DNA of 64,000 bases from Cladocopium goreaui. Its lineage: Eukaryota > Sar > Dinophyceae > Suessiales > Symbiodiniaceae. A model generated the notes under the pieces. That model was not told the origin of the DNA. It made no database searches and saw only the letters and a list, made by a program, of their open reading frames with translations. The DNA lies in contig CAMXCT020000376.1 of the NCBI GenBank assembly GCA_947184155.2, positions 124,001-188,000 on the forward strand, in the 5' to 3' direction. The position numbers and the translations under genes are program-made. Positions 36,501 through 41,489 of this stretch are shown here, piece by piece; position 1 is the stretch's first letter, and each line of letters opens with the position of its first letter.

Positions 36501-36617
36501 AGCCCCGGCGCCAGGTATCCCAGAGCCGCCCTCCGAAGCCCCACCAGAGGAGGCACCTGAGCCACCGCCACCACCAGAGGAAACGCCTGAGGACGGTGGC
36601 GCCCACACTAGGGAGAG
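10123..36617 (+). CDS. Candidate long split gene(s) with RS/KA/PE-rich microexons
   Basis: Across about 26 kb of AT-rich DNA, isolated GC-rich stretches each sit directly after an AG acceptor and end near a GT, GC or GA donor, all on the + strand. In order they encode an ATG-initiated acidic exon, an SR-type basic exon set (RSRSRKERSRS; RRRSKSRRRSKS; KRSKSRRSRKRSK), a poly-Ser to Lys/Ala exon, an acidic Ser exon (SSSSDDEPQ), charged helical exons (VVEPEEAERKAAATA; TMRREETAKRNQAAKE), and a final Pro/Glu-rich exon with a strong GTAAGT donor. RS domains are typical of splicing factors, which would place the product in the nucleus, but no RNA-recognition motif is visible, so function is inference. 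Whether this is one gene or several cannot be settled from sequence alone. It continues beyond 36617. Confidence 0.35.
10431..10538. mobile_element. MITE-8 copy a (CTGGTTGGTGGT family)
   Basis: It begins CTGGTTGGTGGTTTGGAACA and ends ACCACCAACCAG, a 12-bp perfect inverted repeat. The conserved right half contains CATCCCAACTGAC and TTTCAGAGGGGTAGGT. It is followed by a 140-bp segment that is duplicated at 29712. Confidence 0.85.
10539..10678. repeat. 140-bp flank duplicated at 29712-29850
   Basis: The segment beginning TGGATGATTAATCATGGATA and ending in the ATACATATACGT run recurs almost unchanged after MITE-8 copy b. The MITE and this flank therefore moved or were duplicated together (about 250 bp). 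Confidence 0.85.
10756..10828 (+). CDS. Candidate exon with ATG (MVSHAWDLIKQKAETG...)
   Basis: CTAG/GTGGAAGCCATGG gives an acceptor and a favourable ATG at 10765. The frame reads MVSHAWDLIKQKAETGPENE and is GC-rich in an AT-rich setting. The donor is unclear (GGAG/ATGGGG or similar). Function unknown. Confidence 0.35.
11210..11310. repeat. TATACATATACG simple repeat
   Basis: About 100 bases of alternating TATACATA/TATACGTA. It generates spurious Tyr/Ile/Val peptides in several frames. Confidence 0.8.
11973..12040 (+). CDS. RS-rich exon 1 of the SR-like gene
   Basis: After the acceptor GGCGCAG the frame reads AAPEASRSRSRKERSRSTLG and then RWEEW. The 3' limit is uncertain; TCCAG/GAGCAC would be a GA donor. 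The Arg/Ser dipeptides are typical of RS domains. Confidence 0.5.
12430..12560. repeat. TAGA/TGGA tetranucleotide microsatellite
   Basis: Runs of ATAT, GATA, GATG and GATA units directly precede the RS exon that starts at 12597. Confidence 0.85.
12597..12712 (+). CDS. RS-rich exon 2 (RRRSKSRRRSKS)
   Basis: After CACTGCAG the frame reads SRRSRRRSKSRRRSKSRRR and ends SRSRRSRRRR: an almost pure Arg/Ser/Lys exon made of CGGCGTCGCTCGAAGT-like units. It is strikingly GC-rich between AT-rich introns. The downstream intron starts with a G run and then GGGAAAATCATAGG repeats. Confidence 0.6.
12903..13004. mobile_element. MITE-2 copy c
   Basis: TACCCTCTGGTAAACATACA at the left; TACCAGAGGGTA at the right, slightly shortened. 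Strong internal complementarity through ACTATGGAAGATCACCAT and its partner. Confidence 0.85.
13290..13380. mobile_element. MITE-6 copy a (GGTAAAACAATG family)
   Basis: 91 bases starting GGTAAAACAATGCCATAAAC and ending TGTCTTATTGTTTTACC. The ends are an imperfect inverted repeat of about 20 bases, and the centre contains TTTATACCACCAATAAAAAT. Confidence 0.7.
13963..14046 (+). CDS. RS/KS-rich exon 3
   Basis: After AACCTCAG the frame reads RRSSKRSKSRRSRKRSKRSK and then TKSKAWFPSD. CCCAGT/GATGTT would be a GA donor. A MITE-5-like element starts about 20 bases downstream. The composition fits the preceding RS exons. Confidence 0.55.
14068..14263. mobile_element. MITE-5-related element, long version
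   Basis: GGCCCCCATTAACTATAAGA at the left and TAGCTATGGGGGGC at the right are inverted, as are many internal TATAGTTAACC-like tracts. The right subterminal TTATAAACCAAGTTAGCTAT is shared with the element at 27547-27681. Confidence 0.6.
14264..15556. other. AT-rich spacer, no convincing exon
   Basis: I see no exon with good boundaries. Short TA-rich runs occur at 14820 and in 15230-15550. Confidence 0.5.
15557..15680. mobile_element. MITE-4 (CTGGGTAAATTATAA family)
   Basis: 124 bases with CTGGGTAAATTATAA at the left and TTATAATTTACCCAG at the right, a perfect 15-bp inverted repeat. The centre contains CACTGGAACGGTGGTGAATA. A solitary right end (AATTTACCCAGATGGATG) occurs near 21598. Confidence 0.8.
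15954..16073. mobile_element. MITE-3 copy a (ATCAATGGGAATT family)
   Basis: 120 bases whose first 33 and last 33 are inverted repeats with one mismatch. It starts ATCAATGGGAATTCCAGGAT and the inner edge of each arm is AAAATGGAGG/CCTCCATTTT. The centre contains TACGTTAGTACC. Confidence 0.9.
16153..16250 (+). CDS. Poly-Ser then Lys/Ala-rich exon
   Basis: After GCCGCTCAG the frame reads DSSSSSSSSSKPVAKAKAK and then VAVKAKAKAKAKAG. It ends near GCTGG/GAACCATAGG (a GA donor), and the intron begins with GGGAAAA/AGGAAAA repeats. Ser runs and KA repeats are common in nuclear low-complexity tails; no domain is visible. Confidence 0.5.
16367..16457. repeat. Dispersed direct repeat, left copy
   Basis: AATGATGGGTGATTGGTTA...GGGGTTATTGGGGA...CTACCAGCTAGCATAA recurs at 16701-16797 with many substitutions. 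Confidence 0.65.
16701..16797. repeat. Dispersed direct repeat, right copy
   Basis: This is the second copy of the repeat at 16367-16457, 334 bases away. Shared blocks are AATGATGGGTGATTGGTTA, GGGGTTATTGGGGA and CAGCTAGTATAA. Confidence 0.65.
16798..18012. other. Spacer without a convincing exon
   Basis: No well-bounded exon is seen. The open minus-strand stretch at 17227-17592 lacks codon bias and any motif. GGTGGATATAT repeats lie near 17040-17110. Confidence 0.45.
18013..18054 (+). CDS. 42-nt acidic Ser microexon (ASETCSSSSDDEPQ)
   Basis: Exactly 14 codons between CTCGCCAG and the donor GTAGGACC. The SSSSDDE motif is a typical CK2-like acidic Ser tract. It keeps the reading phase (phase 0 at both ends). 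Confidence 0.5.
18610..18715 (+). repeat. TTTTTTCTTAACCAGTTTTG tandem repeat (3 units)
   Basis: Three head-to-tail units of about 33 bases, each with a polypyrimidine run followed by TTAACCAG. Each therefore looks like a 3' splice acceptor. Confidence 0.75.
18981..19085. mobile_element. Possible MITE-10, degenerate
   Basis: TTTCCTGAAATAGGGGTACC at the left and GTATCCCCCATTTTAGGACA at the right are imperfect inverted repeats. A similar half (TTTCCTAAAATGGGGGGTAC) occurs at about 25167. Confidence 0.4.
19100..20174. other. AT-rich spacer with ATTATTATCACCATAGT repeats
   Basis: The interval is filled by degenerate ACCATT/TATTACTA/TTATTATCACCATAG tracts, densest at 20040-20165. No exon is supported. 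Confidence 0.55.
20175..20298. mobile_element. MITE-3 copy b, broken in its right arm by MITE-2
   Basis: The left arm and centre match copy a (ATCAATGGGAATTTCCGGAT, then TACGTTAGTACCATTTTTCA). The right arm begins ACCTCCAATTT and is then cut by the MITE-2 copy that starts at 20300. The remainder of the arm is not found after that copy. Confidence 0.75.
20300..20399. mobile_element. MITE-2 copy d, inserted at the MITE-3 arm
   Basis: TACCCTCTGGTAAATATGGA at the left pairs with TTTACCAGAGGGTA at the right. It abuts the interrupted right arm of MITE-3 copy b. Confidence 0.85.
20515..20617 (+). CDS. Charged helical exon (VVEPEEAERKAAATATKAAV)
   Basis: After CGTCAG the frame reads VVEPEEAERKAAATATKAAV and then EKKLKDAVVKRRRR. 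It is GC-rich with GCG/AAG codons and predicted helical. The end at CGTG/GAAAAAAC suggests a GA donor, and the intron starts with GGGAAAACCATGGGAAAATG repeats. Confidence 0.5.
21383..21488 (+). CDS. Pro/Ala/Lys-rich exon (EPPAAPPAQPAAKSKAAAVA)
   Basis: After AACCCCAG the frame reads EPPAAPPAQPAAKSKAAAVA and then AKSAACGARPKASAGG. It is very GC-rich. GGCG/GAGAATGG would be a GA donor. It is low-complexity with no domain and fits the KA-rich character of the neighbouring exons. Confidence 0.5.
21611..21976 (+). CDS. Unidentified GC-richer segment, one or two exons
   Basis: The segment follows a solitary MITE-4 right end. One frame opens with ATG at 21611 (MDDSWPGAMDAMDADPPSTL) and closes near 21714. 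A second frame from 21729 reads through AEVTIASELVPLEGADLGHD and LEWLPPDDCFDQLLG to a TGA. Composition suggests coding origin, but the frames disagree and no family is recognised, so it may be a degenerate retrocopy. The minus strand is also open here, which weakens the case. Confidence 0.3.
22026..22051. mobile_element. MITE-2 remnant, right end only
   Basis: TATGTTATATAAATTACGAGAGGGTA matches the right subterminal and terminal part of MITE-2. The left part is missing. Confidence 0.55.
22060..23190. other. Spacer with CCATATATCCCCACCAAATACTATA repeats
   Basis: Imperfect repeats of TATCCCCACC(AA)ATACTATATCAC lie at 22910-23020. A GC-richer stretch at 23050-23170 after GCATAG could be an exon, but each frame is interrupted or short. 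Confidence 0.4.
23195..23335. repeat. GGAAAATCAT 10-bp tandem repeat
   Basis: About fourteen imperfect GGAAAA(T/A)CAT units. It resembles the shorter GGGAAAA-type runs that follow the exons ending at about 12712, 16250 and 20617. Confidence 0.8.
23977..24080. mobile_element. MITE-2 copy e
   Basis: TACCCTCTGGTAAATTAACA at the left and TTACCAGAGGGTA at the right form a perfect 13-bp terminal inverted repeat with further internal pairing. Confidence 0.85.
24303..24435. mobile_element. MITE-7 (AACACTACTTGGTGGTTCAT family)
   Basis: AACACTACTTGGTGGTTCATCCCAC at the left is matched by GTGGGATGAACCACCAAGTGTT at the right, with a small gap. The subterminal ACTTATAACC/GGTTATAAG tracts also pair. About 133 bases. 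It is the only copy seen. Confidence 0.75.
24470..24515. mobile_element. MITE-5 left-end fragment
   Basis: GGTGCCCCATAGCTAGCTCAGTTGGTTTATGA resembles the left end of the element at 27547. No matching right end is seen. Confidence 0.5.
25077..25120 (+). CDS. Candidate charged exon (LEKKRERQCMLAA)
   Basis: After TTTTTCAG one phase reads LEKKRERQCMLAA. Acceptor and charge fit the neighbouring helical exons; the donor is unclear. Confidence 0.3.
25380..25460. repeat. TATA-rich simple repeat
   Basis: AT-dinucleotide and TTATATA runs; no coding signal. Confidence 0.8.
25587..25625 (+). CDS. Candidate short exon (VAAAFSHDDLEAI)
   Basis: GACCGAG/GTGGCAGCAGCC followed by VAAAFSHDDLEAI. It is GC-rich relative to its surroundings. 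A MITE-2 copy starts 40 bases downstream. Confidence 0.3.
25666..25777. mobile_element. MITE-2 copy f
   Basis: TACCCTCTGGTAAACATACA at the left and TTTACCAGAGGGTA at the right. The centre contains GGCCATGTTCAATAGCTA, as in copies a and e. Confidence 0.85.
25801..25882. mobile_element. MITE-1-related element with GCTCCATGGTGCTGG ends
   Basis: 82 bases with nearly perfect inverted repeats of about 29 bases (left GCTCCATGGTGCTGGCATAT, right reverse complement with one or two changes). It shares the ATATTTACCTACA core with MITE-1 but differs at its outer ends. Confidence 0.8.
26351..26427 (+). CDS. PAAEKAAV-repeat exon
   Basis: Between CTACCAG and the donor GTGACT the frame reads IPAVPAAEKAAVPAAEKAAV and then EANVK, a tandem duplication of PAAEKAAV. 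GC-rich and low-complexity, it continues the Lys/Ala theme of the other exons. Confidence 0.5.
26725..26772 (+). CDS. 48-nt helical microexon (TMRREETAKRNQAAKE)
   Basis: Exactly 16 codons between AACTGCAG and GTGGAG. Strongly charged and helical. Phase 0 at both ends, as for the 18013 exon. Confidence 0.5.
26842..26951. mobile_element. MITE-9 (ATATGGGTTTGTCTGAAAAT family)
   Basis: The left end ATATGGGTTTGTCTGAAAAT and the right end ATTTTCAGACACACCCATAT are inverted with one mismatch, continuing inwards to about 26 bases. A possible half copy is near 34141 (GGGTGAGTCTGAAAGTAGGG). Confidence 0.75.
27547..27681. mobile_element. MITE-5 (TACAGGATGGGGCCCCC family)
   Basis: 135 bases. TACAGGATGGGGCCCCC at the left is inverted at the right as GGGGGGCCCCATCCTGTA. 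The subterminal AAGTTGGTTTATAA and TTATAAACCAATTTATAA also pair. Confidence 0.85.
28272..28318 (+). CDS. Candidate charged exon (EKERQRGKIEFQ)
   Basis: After GATGTCAG the frame reads EKERQRGKIEFQCPG to GGCAG. Charge resembles the 26725 exon. There is no independent support and the donor is not canonical. Confidence 0.3.
29216..29315. mobile_element. MITE-6 copy b
   Basis: GGTTGAAACAATGTCATACA at the left and TTTATGGCATTGTTTTAGCC at the right are imperfect inverted repeats matching the element at 13290. A reversed internal piece of MITE-2 (ACATAGCTATTGAACATGGC) follows directly. Confidence 0.6.
29602..29711. mobile_element. MITE-8 copy b
   Basis: CCGGTTGTTGGTTTGGATCA at the left and ACCACCAACCAG at the right. 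The uninterrupted CATTTTTTATTTTTTCC in this copy represents the empty site of the composite element inserted in copy c. Confidence 0.8.
29712..29850. repeat. Second copy of the MITE-8 flank
   Basis: Matches 10539-10678 over about 140 bases, with a few substitutions (TAATCAAGG for TAATCATGG, GATGAATAATG for GACTAATAATG). Confidence 0.85.
30073..30118 (+). CDS. 46-nt candidate exon (IKGPNDPVARVLKLK)
   Basis: Between GCGCCAG and GTGAAAC the frame reads IKGPNDPVARVLKLK. GC-rich against an AT-rich background, with a canonical GT-AG pair. It may be preceded by a further GC-rich stretch at 30030-30070. Confidence 0.45.
30590..31200 (+). repeat. 16-bp CTCATCTTCACATCTG array (element A, left module)
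   Basis: Roughly 35-38 units of CTCATCTTCACATCTG with minor variants. A less regular related array occupies the same place in element C. Confidence 0.9.
31279..31885 (+). repeat. 72-bp array with two dyads per unit (element A)
   Basis: The core AACCCTTTCGCACGAAATGA recurs at 31279, 31351, 31434, 31506, 31578, 31650, 31730, 31802 and 31874, mostly 72 bases apart (83 and 80 at two insertions). Each unit has the near-palindrome TTTCGCACGAAA, and many have the potential stem-loop GTAAAAT-TGCG-ATTTTAC. Confidence 0.9.
31886..32515 (+). repeat. 16-bp GTGTGTAAAAGCGTCT array (element A)
   Basis: About 40 units of GTGTGTAAAAGCGTCT with one-base and length variants. Continuous on both strands without strong internal order. 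Confidence 0.9.
32880..32978. mobile_element. MITE-8 copy d, with half copy at 33059-33078
   Basis: CTGGTTGGTGGTTTGGAACA to ACCACCAACCAG, uninterrupted. The upstream flank GATGAAGCGATATTAAA also precedes copy c at 30491. A right-end half (GCACCACCAACCAG) follows at about 33063 after another TATTAAACCTAT. Confidence 0.85.
33130..33245. repeat. CACTATAT microsatellite
   Basis: About a dozen perfect CACTATAT octamers. Confidence 0.9.
33324..33383 (+). CDS. 60-nt exon (ESLNEGATPPSADGVPGNGR)
   Basis: Exactly 20 codons between TTCTGGCAG and GTAATA, phase 0 at both ends. Gly/Pro-rich and GC-rich. Similar in size and phase to the 18013 and 26725 exons, and a plausible part of the same long gene. 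Confidence 0.5.
33600..33950. repeat. CATAC / ATTAC / CATACATTA microsatellites
   Basis: Successive runs of CATAG, CATAC, CATG and CATTA units. All apparent peptides here come from the repeats. Confidence 0.95.
34358..35340 (+). repeat. 984-bp tandem duplication, copy 1 (CAGGTTCCCAAGC 13-mers)
   Basis: Starts after an acceptor-like T run (CCCCAACAG) with CGTAAGCTTGGGGTCTCTAC and ends with CCCGACAGATTGTCAATCAA plus a T run. The body consists of degenerate 13-bp CAGGTTCCCAAGC units arranged in a higher order: the block AAAGATTCCCAAGCCAGG...GGCCAAAGGTTTCGAAGC appears three times. Because 13 is not divisible by 3 and the unit lacks stops in any frame, very long open frames exist on both strands. 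A coding role is possible but not shown. Confidence 0.9.
35341..36324 (+). repeat. 984-bp tandem duplication, copy 2
   Basis: Base-for-base repeat of copy 1 at an offset of 984. I noticed only a couple of differences, for example TTCCCAAAGG in copy 1 against TTCCCCAAGG at about 36150. The 328-codon offset keeps the frame, so one frame runs from 34499 to 36427. Confidence 0.9.
36485..36617 (+). CDS. Pro/Glu-rich exon with canonical GTAAGT donor
   Basis: The frame reads PAPGIPEPPSEAPPEEAPEP and then PPPPEETPEDGGAHTRER, ending GAGAG/GTAAGTATA. It is acidic and proline-rich with codons typical of a disordered linker, and GC-rich beside AT-rich intron. The acceptor is one of the AGs in TTAAGAG just upstream. 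Confidence 0.6.
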
Positions 36618-36926
36618 GTAAGTATAGTTCAGAGATATTTTTCGGGCTTTGGAAGGGCTCAAATATTTTTGTTCCTAGATATGTTTTTTTTTTTTAAATT
36701 GTGTTGTTGTTTGGATGGTTTTTGGAAGATAGAACTGGGATTTAAGTGAGGAAAATACGGGGATTTGAGATGATTTGATCAAAATAGGGAAATTATTAAA
36801 TGACCAACCTTATTATATAGTGTATGTGTTTGGAAAGTGAATATTTGTTGATTTTTGTTGTTTGATTGTTGTTAGATGTCTCATGTATTTTCATTTTGTT
36901 CTGTTTCTTTAGTTATTTTGGTGATT

Positions 36927-37037
36927 TACCATCTGGTTATGACTAACATAGCCATGGAAAGATCCACCCATTTTTAATAGGTAAACCATCTATTTCTATA
37001 GGCCATTTCCATGGCTATGTTAAATAACCAGAGGGTA
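36927..37037. mobile_element. MITE-2 copy g, degenerate left end
   Basis: TACCATCTGGTTATGACTAA at the left against TAACCAGAGGGTA at the right. The internal CATAGCCATGGAAA/TTTCCATGGCTATG pair is stronger than the ends. Confidence 0.7.
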
Positions 37038-37039
37038 TA

Positions 37040-38460
37040 AAGCGCATGCATTTTTTGAATATGTTGGTCATTTTTGGAGAACCAAACGTGGGGATCATGG
37101 AAATGATAGTTTATGATAGCTTAATTATGTATGATAGGCAGGTTTCTGCCGGTATTCAACTAGGCCAACTGTGGTGTGTTTCTTGGATATATCGAACTGT
37201 TTAGATGGGTGAACATACAATGAGCCAGGTGAAACCAGTTTTTAAGGGGGGGGGTGTTTTTCCTGTAGGTATATTGGGGAAAGGTACCAGCACTGATTTG
37301 GATATACATGACAGCTTCTTTGATTTAACCCACGAAAAAATGGATGGGCAGTTGATTTCGCATCAAAAAATGGAATCCAAACAATATGTTCCTCTATGTT
37401 TGATTATATATATATATATACATGTTATATGTTTTTTGCTTTGATTGGCAGTATGCACAATGTTCAAATGTAGGTGTAACCTCTGGCAATAGAAATTGGT
37501 CGGAAGTTTCAACCCTTGGTAGACAATTTGCCTACTCTCACTTTTTATTTTTCAGACTTCCACGCTGGATTGCCAATATTCATGGTAAATACCATACACA
37601 GTTGGCATATTGTTTTCTATAAATTAGATTCACGTGAGCATTGAGGTAGCTTAGTCCAATAAGCGGGGGATGCTCCAACGGGGCAAGTTTACTGGAGAAC
37701 ATGATGGTCAAACATGAGACTTTGCAGGTATGGCAGCGCCCTCAGCCTTAGTTTACATAACCCGCATGGACTCTTCCATGAAATTTCAGATGGCCTTTGT
37801 TTGGGTTCGTGATGTTAGAAGATTTTAGGGGGATATATTGACTAAATAGACTTTGATTTGCTCCCGTTACTATGTAGGAACCCCAAGAATCCCATGGATT
37901 AATGATGATGTCCCCTGAAAACCCAACCATTCCCAAACGCCAAATGGTAGAGTCACCATCCCCAAATGGTAGTTGTTTATCTTATTGGGTTCCCCACATT
38001 TTCACATTTCATCACATTTCTATAAAATTACAGGTAAGTAACGCACCCATTTTCAACACACACACACACTCTTTTTTTTGCAATACCTGACATGGGGGAA
38101 GTTTATGCTGCATTTGTTGGTCTTGGACCACGATTTTCGCGGTCTCTTGAAGGTTGCAGTGTTGCACCATTCTAAACTCTCAATTTAAATCATGTTAAAC
38201 TCCCATTTCTTGAAGGTTACAGCGTTACACCATTCTAAACTCTCAATTTTTGCTGTGGCCGTAGCCCCCCCAACCCATGTTTGAGGGTCAAACCATGTTG
38301 CATATTACAAAACCCCGATTGTGATGATCACACCACTTTTTTAATACAAAATCCAAAACCGTACGTTACCACGCCGATGTTTTTGGTGTCGACGCTGTTA
38401 AGGGGCCGTGTGCTGTCTCCATTTTTTCGGTTTTGTGTGTTCTTCTTGTCATTGTGATTG
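37040..38460. other. Spacer without a supported gene
   Basis: Open frames at 37205-37444 and 37902-38090 lack codon bias or motifs. A near-repeat TTGAAGGTTRCAGYGTTRCACCATTCTAAACTCTCAATTT occurs twice (about 38140 and 38212). A G tract lies at 38468-38502. Confidence 0.45.
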
Positions 38461-38467
38461 TGAACCG

Positions 38468-38502
38468 GGTGGGGGGGGGTGGGGGTGGGGGTGGGGGGGG
38501 AT
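38468..38502 (+). repeat. Poly-G/GGGGGT tract
   Basis: GGGTGGGGGGGGGTGGGGGT-type run of about 35 bases on the + strand, directly before the 45-bp array. It has at least four G runs, so a G-quadruplex is possible. Confidence 0.85.
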
Positions 38503-38524
38503 GTTAACGTTCTTTGCGACTGCA

Positions 38525-39015
38525 AGGTTCTCTTGCACTTCCACACATACGTCATGCTACGCTACTGCTAGTTTCTTGCACATTCAGACATACGTCATGC
38601 TACGCTACTGCTAGGTTTCTCTTGCACTTCCACACATACGTTAGCCTACGCTACTGCTAGTTTCTCTTGCACATTAAGACATACGTCATGCTACGCTACT
38701 GCTAGTTTCTCTTGCACATTCACGCATACGGCGCGCTACTGCTAGTTTCTCTTGCACATTAAGACATACGTCATGCTACGCTACTGCTAGTTTCTCTTGC
38801 ACATTCACACATACGTCATGCTACGCTACTGCTAGGTTTCTCTTGCACATTCACACATACGTCATGCTACGCTACTGCTAGGTTTCTCTTGCTCTTCCAC
38901 ACATGCGTCATGCGACGCTACTGCTAGGTTTCTCTTCTTCCACACATACGTTATGCTACGCTACTGCTAGTTTCTCTTGCACATTCACACATACGTCATG
39001 CTACGCTACTGCTAG
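38525..39015 (+). repeat. 45-bp array: TTGCACATTCACACATACGT ... ACGCTACTGCTAG
   Basis: About eleven head-to-tail units of TTTCTCTTGCACATTCACACATACGTCATGCTACGCTACTGCTAG with small indels. No unique spacers separate them. Confidence 0.9.
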
Positions 39016-39499
39016 GTGGCTCTTACGTCAATATTCATGTCACACAAAGTTTCGGAAACAAGGGTTGTGATAAAAAAATGTCATTTTATGAGGTAAAACG
39101 CTCAAAAATCAATATTTTCGGTGAACACTACGTGGTTTTAAATTCATTGAAAACACCATGATATGATGAAAATGTTGAAAAACCCTCACGAAATTGAAAT
39201 TGAACACTTATGATGGAATGTCGATCTTACACCACTGCACGGCCTCTTATCAACGCCGTTACCATGTTTTTCTTCACCGAAGTTTTACTTGAAGTACCTT
39301 GGCTTATGGCAATTTACAACTCACAACTTGCAACTGACATCACTTGTCTTACAACTTTTCTTCCTCTTATAATTTGTAACTAACTTAAAACCTCATAGCT
39401 TAAAACCTTTACTTGCTTACAAGTCATGCATCTTCAACTTGTTAACTTAAATGATAATACGTTGTGAAAATTGCCCACTTTTAAGCTTAGAATCTAAGG

Positions 39500-39685
39500 C
39501 AAAAACCTGATACGCTTGAACCGTTCTGAACCGTTCGGATGTATCGGAGGCCTGAGTTCGGATTAGTTCGGAATAGTTCGGAATGGTTCGGGATAGTTCG
39601 GAGACGCCTGAACCGTTCTGAACCGTTCGGATGTATCAGAAACTGATACGCCTGAACCGTTCTGAACCGTTCGGATGTACCGGAA
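39500..39685 (+). repeat. GAACCGTTCTGAACCGTTCGGATGTA repeats
   Basis: Three copies of CTGAACCGTTCTGAACCGTTCGGATGTA (about 39516, 39609, 39651), separated by degenerate GGAATAGTTC units. Confidence 0.8.
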
Positions 39686-39894
39686 ATTTACCATGTTTTT
39701 AAAAGTATTTTTCTATATTTTTTGAACTTAACTTGAACTTAATGTTTAAACATGTAATTTTATCATCATTGACATGGATAACTTACTGATAACTTAATAA
39801 CCTTTCAACTGGTGGGCTGACAAAAACAGATACTTTAACTTAACTTATCACTTATCAGAATAATGAATCAAAACTTCATAATCATAATGAATCA

Positions 39895-40530
39895 AAAATG
39901 CCAAATTTACAGCATCAAAATTTACGTCGGGAAAAAAACACCAAATTTACAACAAAAATTACGTGAGGAAAAAAAACACCAAATCTACAACACCAAAATT
40001 TACGTGAGAAATCGTGGGAAAAAATATGCCAAATTTACAATATCAATATTTACATGAGAAAAAAACGCCAAATTTACAACATCAAAATTTGCTTGAGGAA
40101 AACAAAAACGTCAAATTTACAACATCAAAATTTGCGTGTGAAAAAAAACCGCCGAATTTACAACATCAAAATTTACGTGAGAAAAAAACGCCAAATTTAC
40201 AACATGAAAATTTACGTGAGAAAAAAAACGCCAAATTTACAACATCAACATTTACGTGAGAAAAAAAACGCCAAATTAAAAACATGAAAATTAACGTGAG
40301 AAAAAAAAACGCCAAATTTACAACATGAAAATTTACGTGAGAAACAAAACGCCAAATTTACAACATCAACATTTACGTGAGAAAAAAAACGCCAAATTAA
40401 AAACATCAAAATTTACGTGAGAAAAAAACGCCAAATTTACAACATCAAAATTTACGTGAGAAAAAAACCGCCAAATTTAAAACATCAAAATTTACGTGGA
40501 AAAAAAAACGAGAAATTCACAACATCACTT
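39895..40530 (+). repeat. 39-bp array: AAAATTTACGTGAGAAAAAA + CGCCAAATTTACAACATC
   Basis: About fifteen units, each with an A run of variable length. They create Lys/Asn/Gln-rich open frames that I reject as genes. Confidence 0.9.
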
Positions 40531-40594
40531 ACAACATCGAGGACAACATTGGACGTGTGCCATAACACAAATAGAGGCAGGTGCCCGAACCAAG

Positions 40595-41489
40595 GTTTGT
40601 GTGTAAAAGCGTCTGTGTGTAAAAGTGATTGTGTGTAAAAGCGCTTGTGTGTAAAACCGTCGGTGTGTAAAAGCGTCTGTGTGTAAAAGTGTTTCTGCGT
40701 AAGTGTTTGTAGGTAAAACCGTCTGTGTGTAAAAGCGTTTGTGTGTAAAAGCTTCTGTGTTCAAAAACGTCTGCGTGTAAAAGCTTCTGTATGTAAAAGC
40801 GTCTGTGTGTAAAAGTGTTTGTGTGTAAAAGTGTTTGTGTGTAAAAGTGCCTGTGTGTAAAAGCGTCTGCGTGTAAAAGCTTCTGTGTGTAAAAGCTTTT
40901 GTGTGTAAAAGCGTCTGTGTGTAAACGCGTCTGTGTGTAAAAGCTCCTGTGTGCAAAAGGGTCTTTGTTAAAAGTGTCTGTGTGTAAAAGCGTCTGTGTG
41001 GAAAAGTGTCTGTGTGTAAAAGCGTCTGTGTAAAAGCGTCTGTGTGTAAAAAAGCTTCTGTATGTAAAAGCTTCTGTGGGTAAAAGCTTTGTGTGTAAAA
41101 ACGTCTGTGTAAAAGCGTCTGTGTGTAAAAGCTTCTATGTGTAAAAGTTTTTGTGTGTACAAGCGTCTGTGTGTAAAAGGGTCTGTGTGTGAAAGTGCCT
41201 GTATGTAAAAGCTTCTGTGTGTGAAAGCTTTTGTGTGTAAAAGCTTCTGTGTGTAAAAGCTTCTGTGTGTAAAAGCTTTTGTGTGTAAAAGCGTCTGTGT
41301 GTAAAAGCTTCTGTGTGTAAAAGTGTTTGCGATGCAAACTATTGTCTTGCACTTCTGCTATTTTGTCTTGATACTCCTCTTCTCGACTGCCTATAACACA
41401 TCTTTAATATATTGTTTTGTAATATGGTGTCTCCATACTAACAAGAGAAGACCCTGCTCCTCTACGCTCTCGTGCCATCCGTCGTCTAG
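40595..41489 (+). mobile_element. Composite element relative B: 16-bp array plus conserved tail
   Basis: A GTGTGTAAAAGCGTCT array (40595-41330) is followed by the same tail as element A (GCGATGCAAACTATTGTCTT ... CGCTCTCGTGCCATCCGTCGTCTAG). I find no CCCGAGAGCG left end and no 72-bp array. To the left lie the 39-bp array and two other arrays, so either the left part is lost or B has exchanged modules. Confidence 0.7.

Noticed and set aside
40525-41352. 275-codon minus-strand frame (His/Thr/Phe/Tyr-rich), and similar frames at 31999-32537 and 53562-54146
   Set aside because: Translation of the 16-bp GTGTGTAAAAGCGTCT array; 16 is not a multiple of 3, so all phases cycle through the same peptide.
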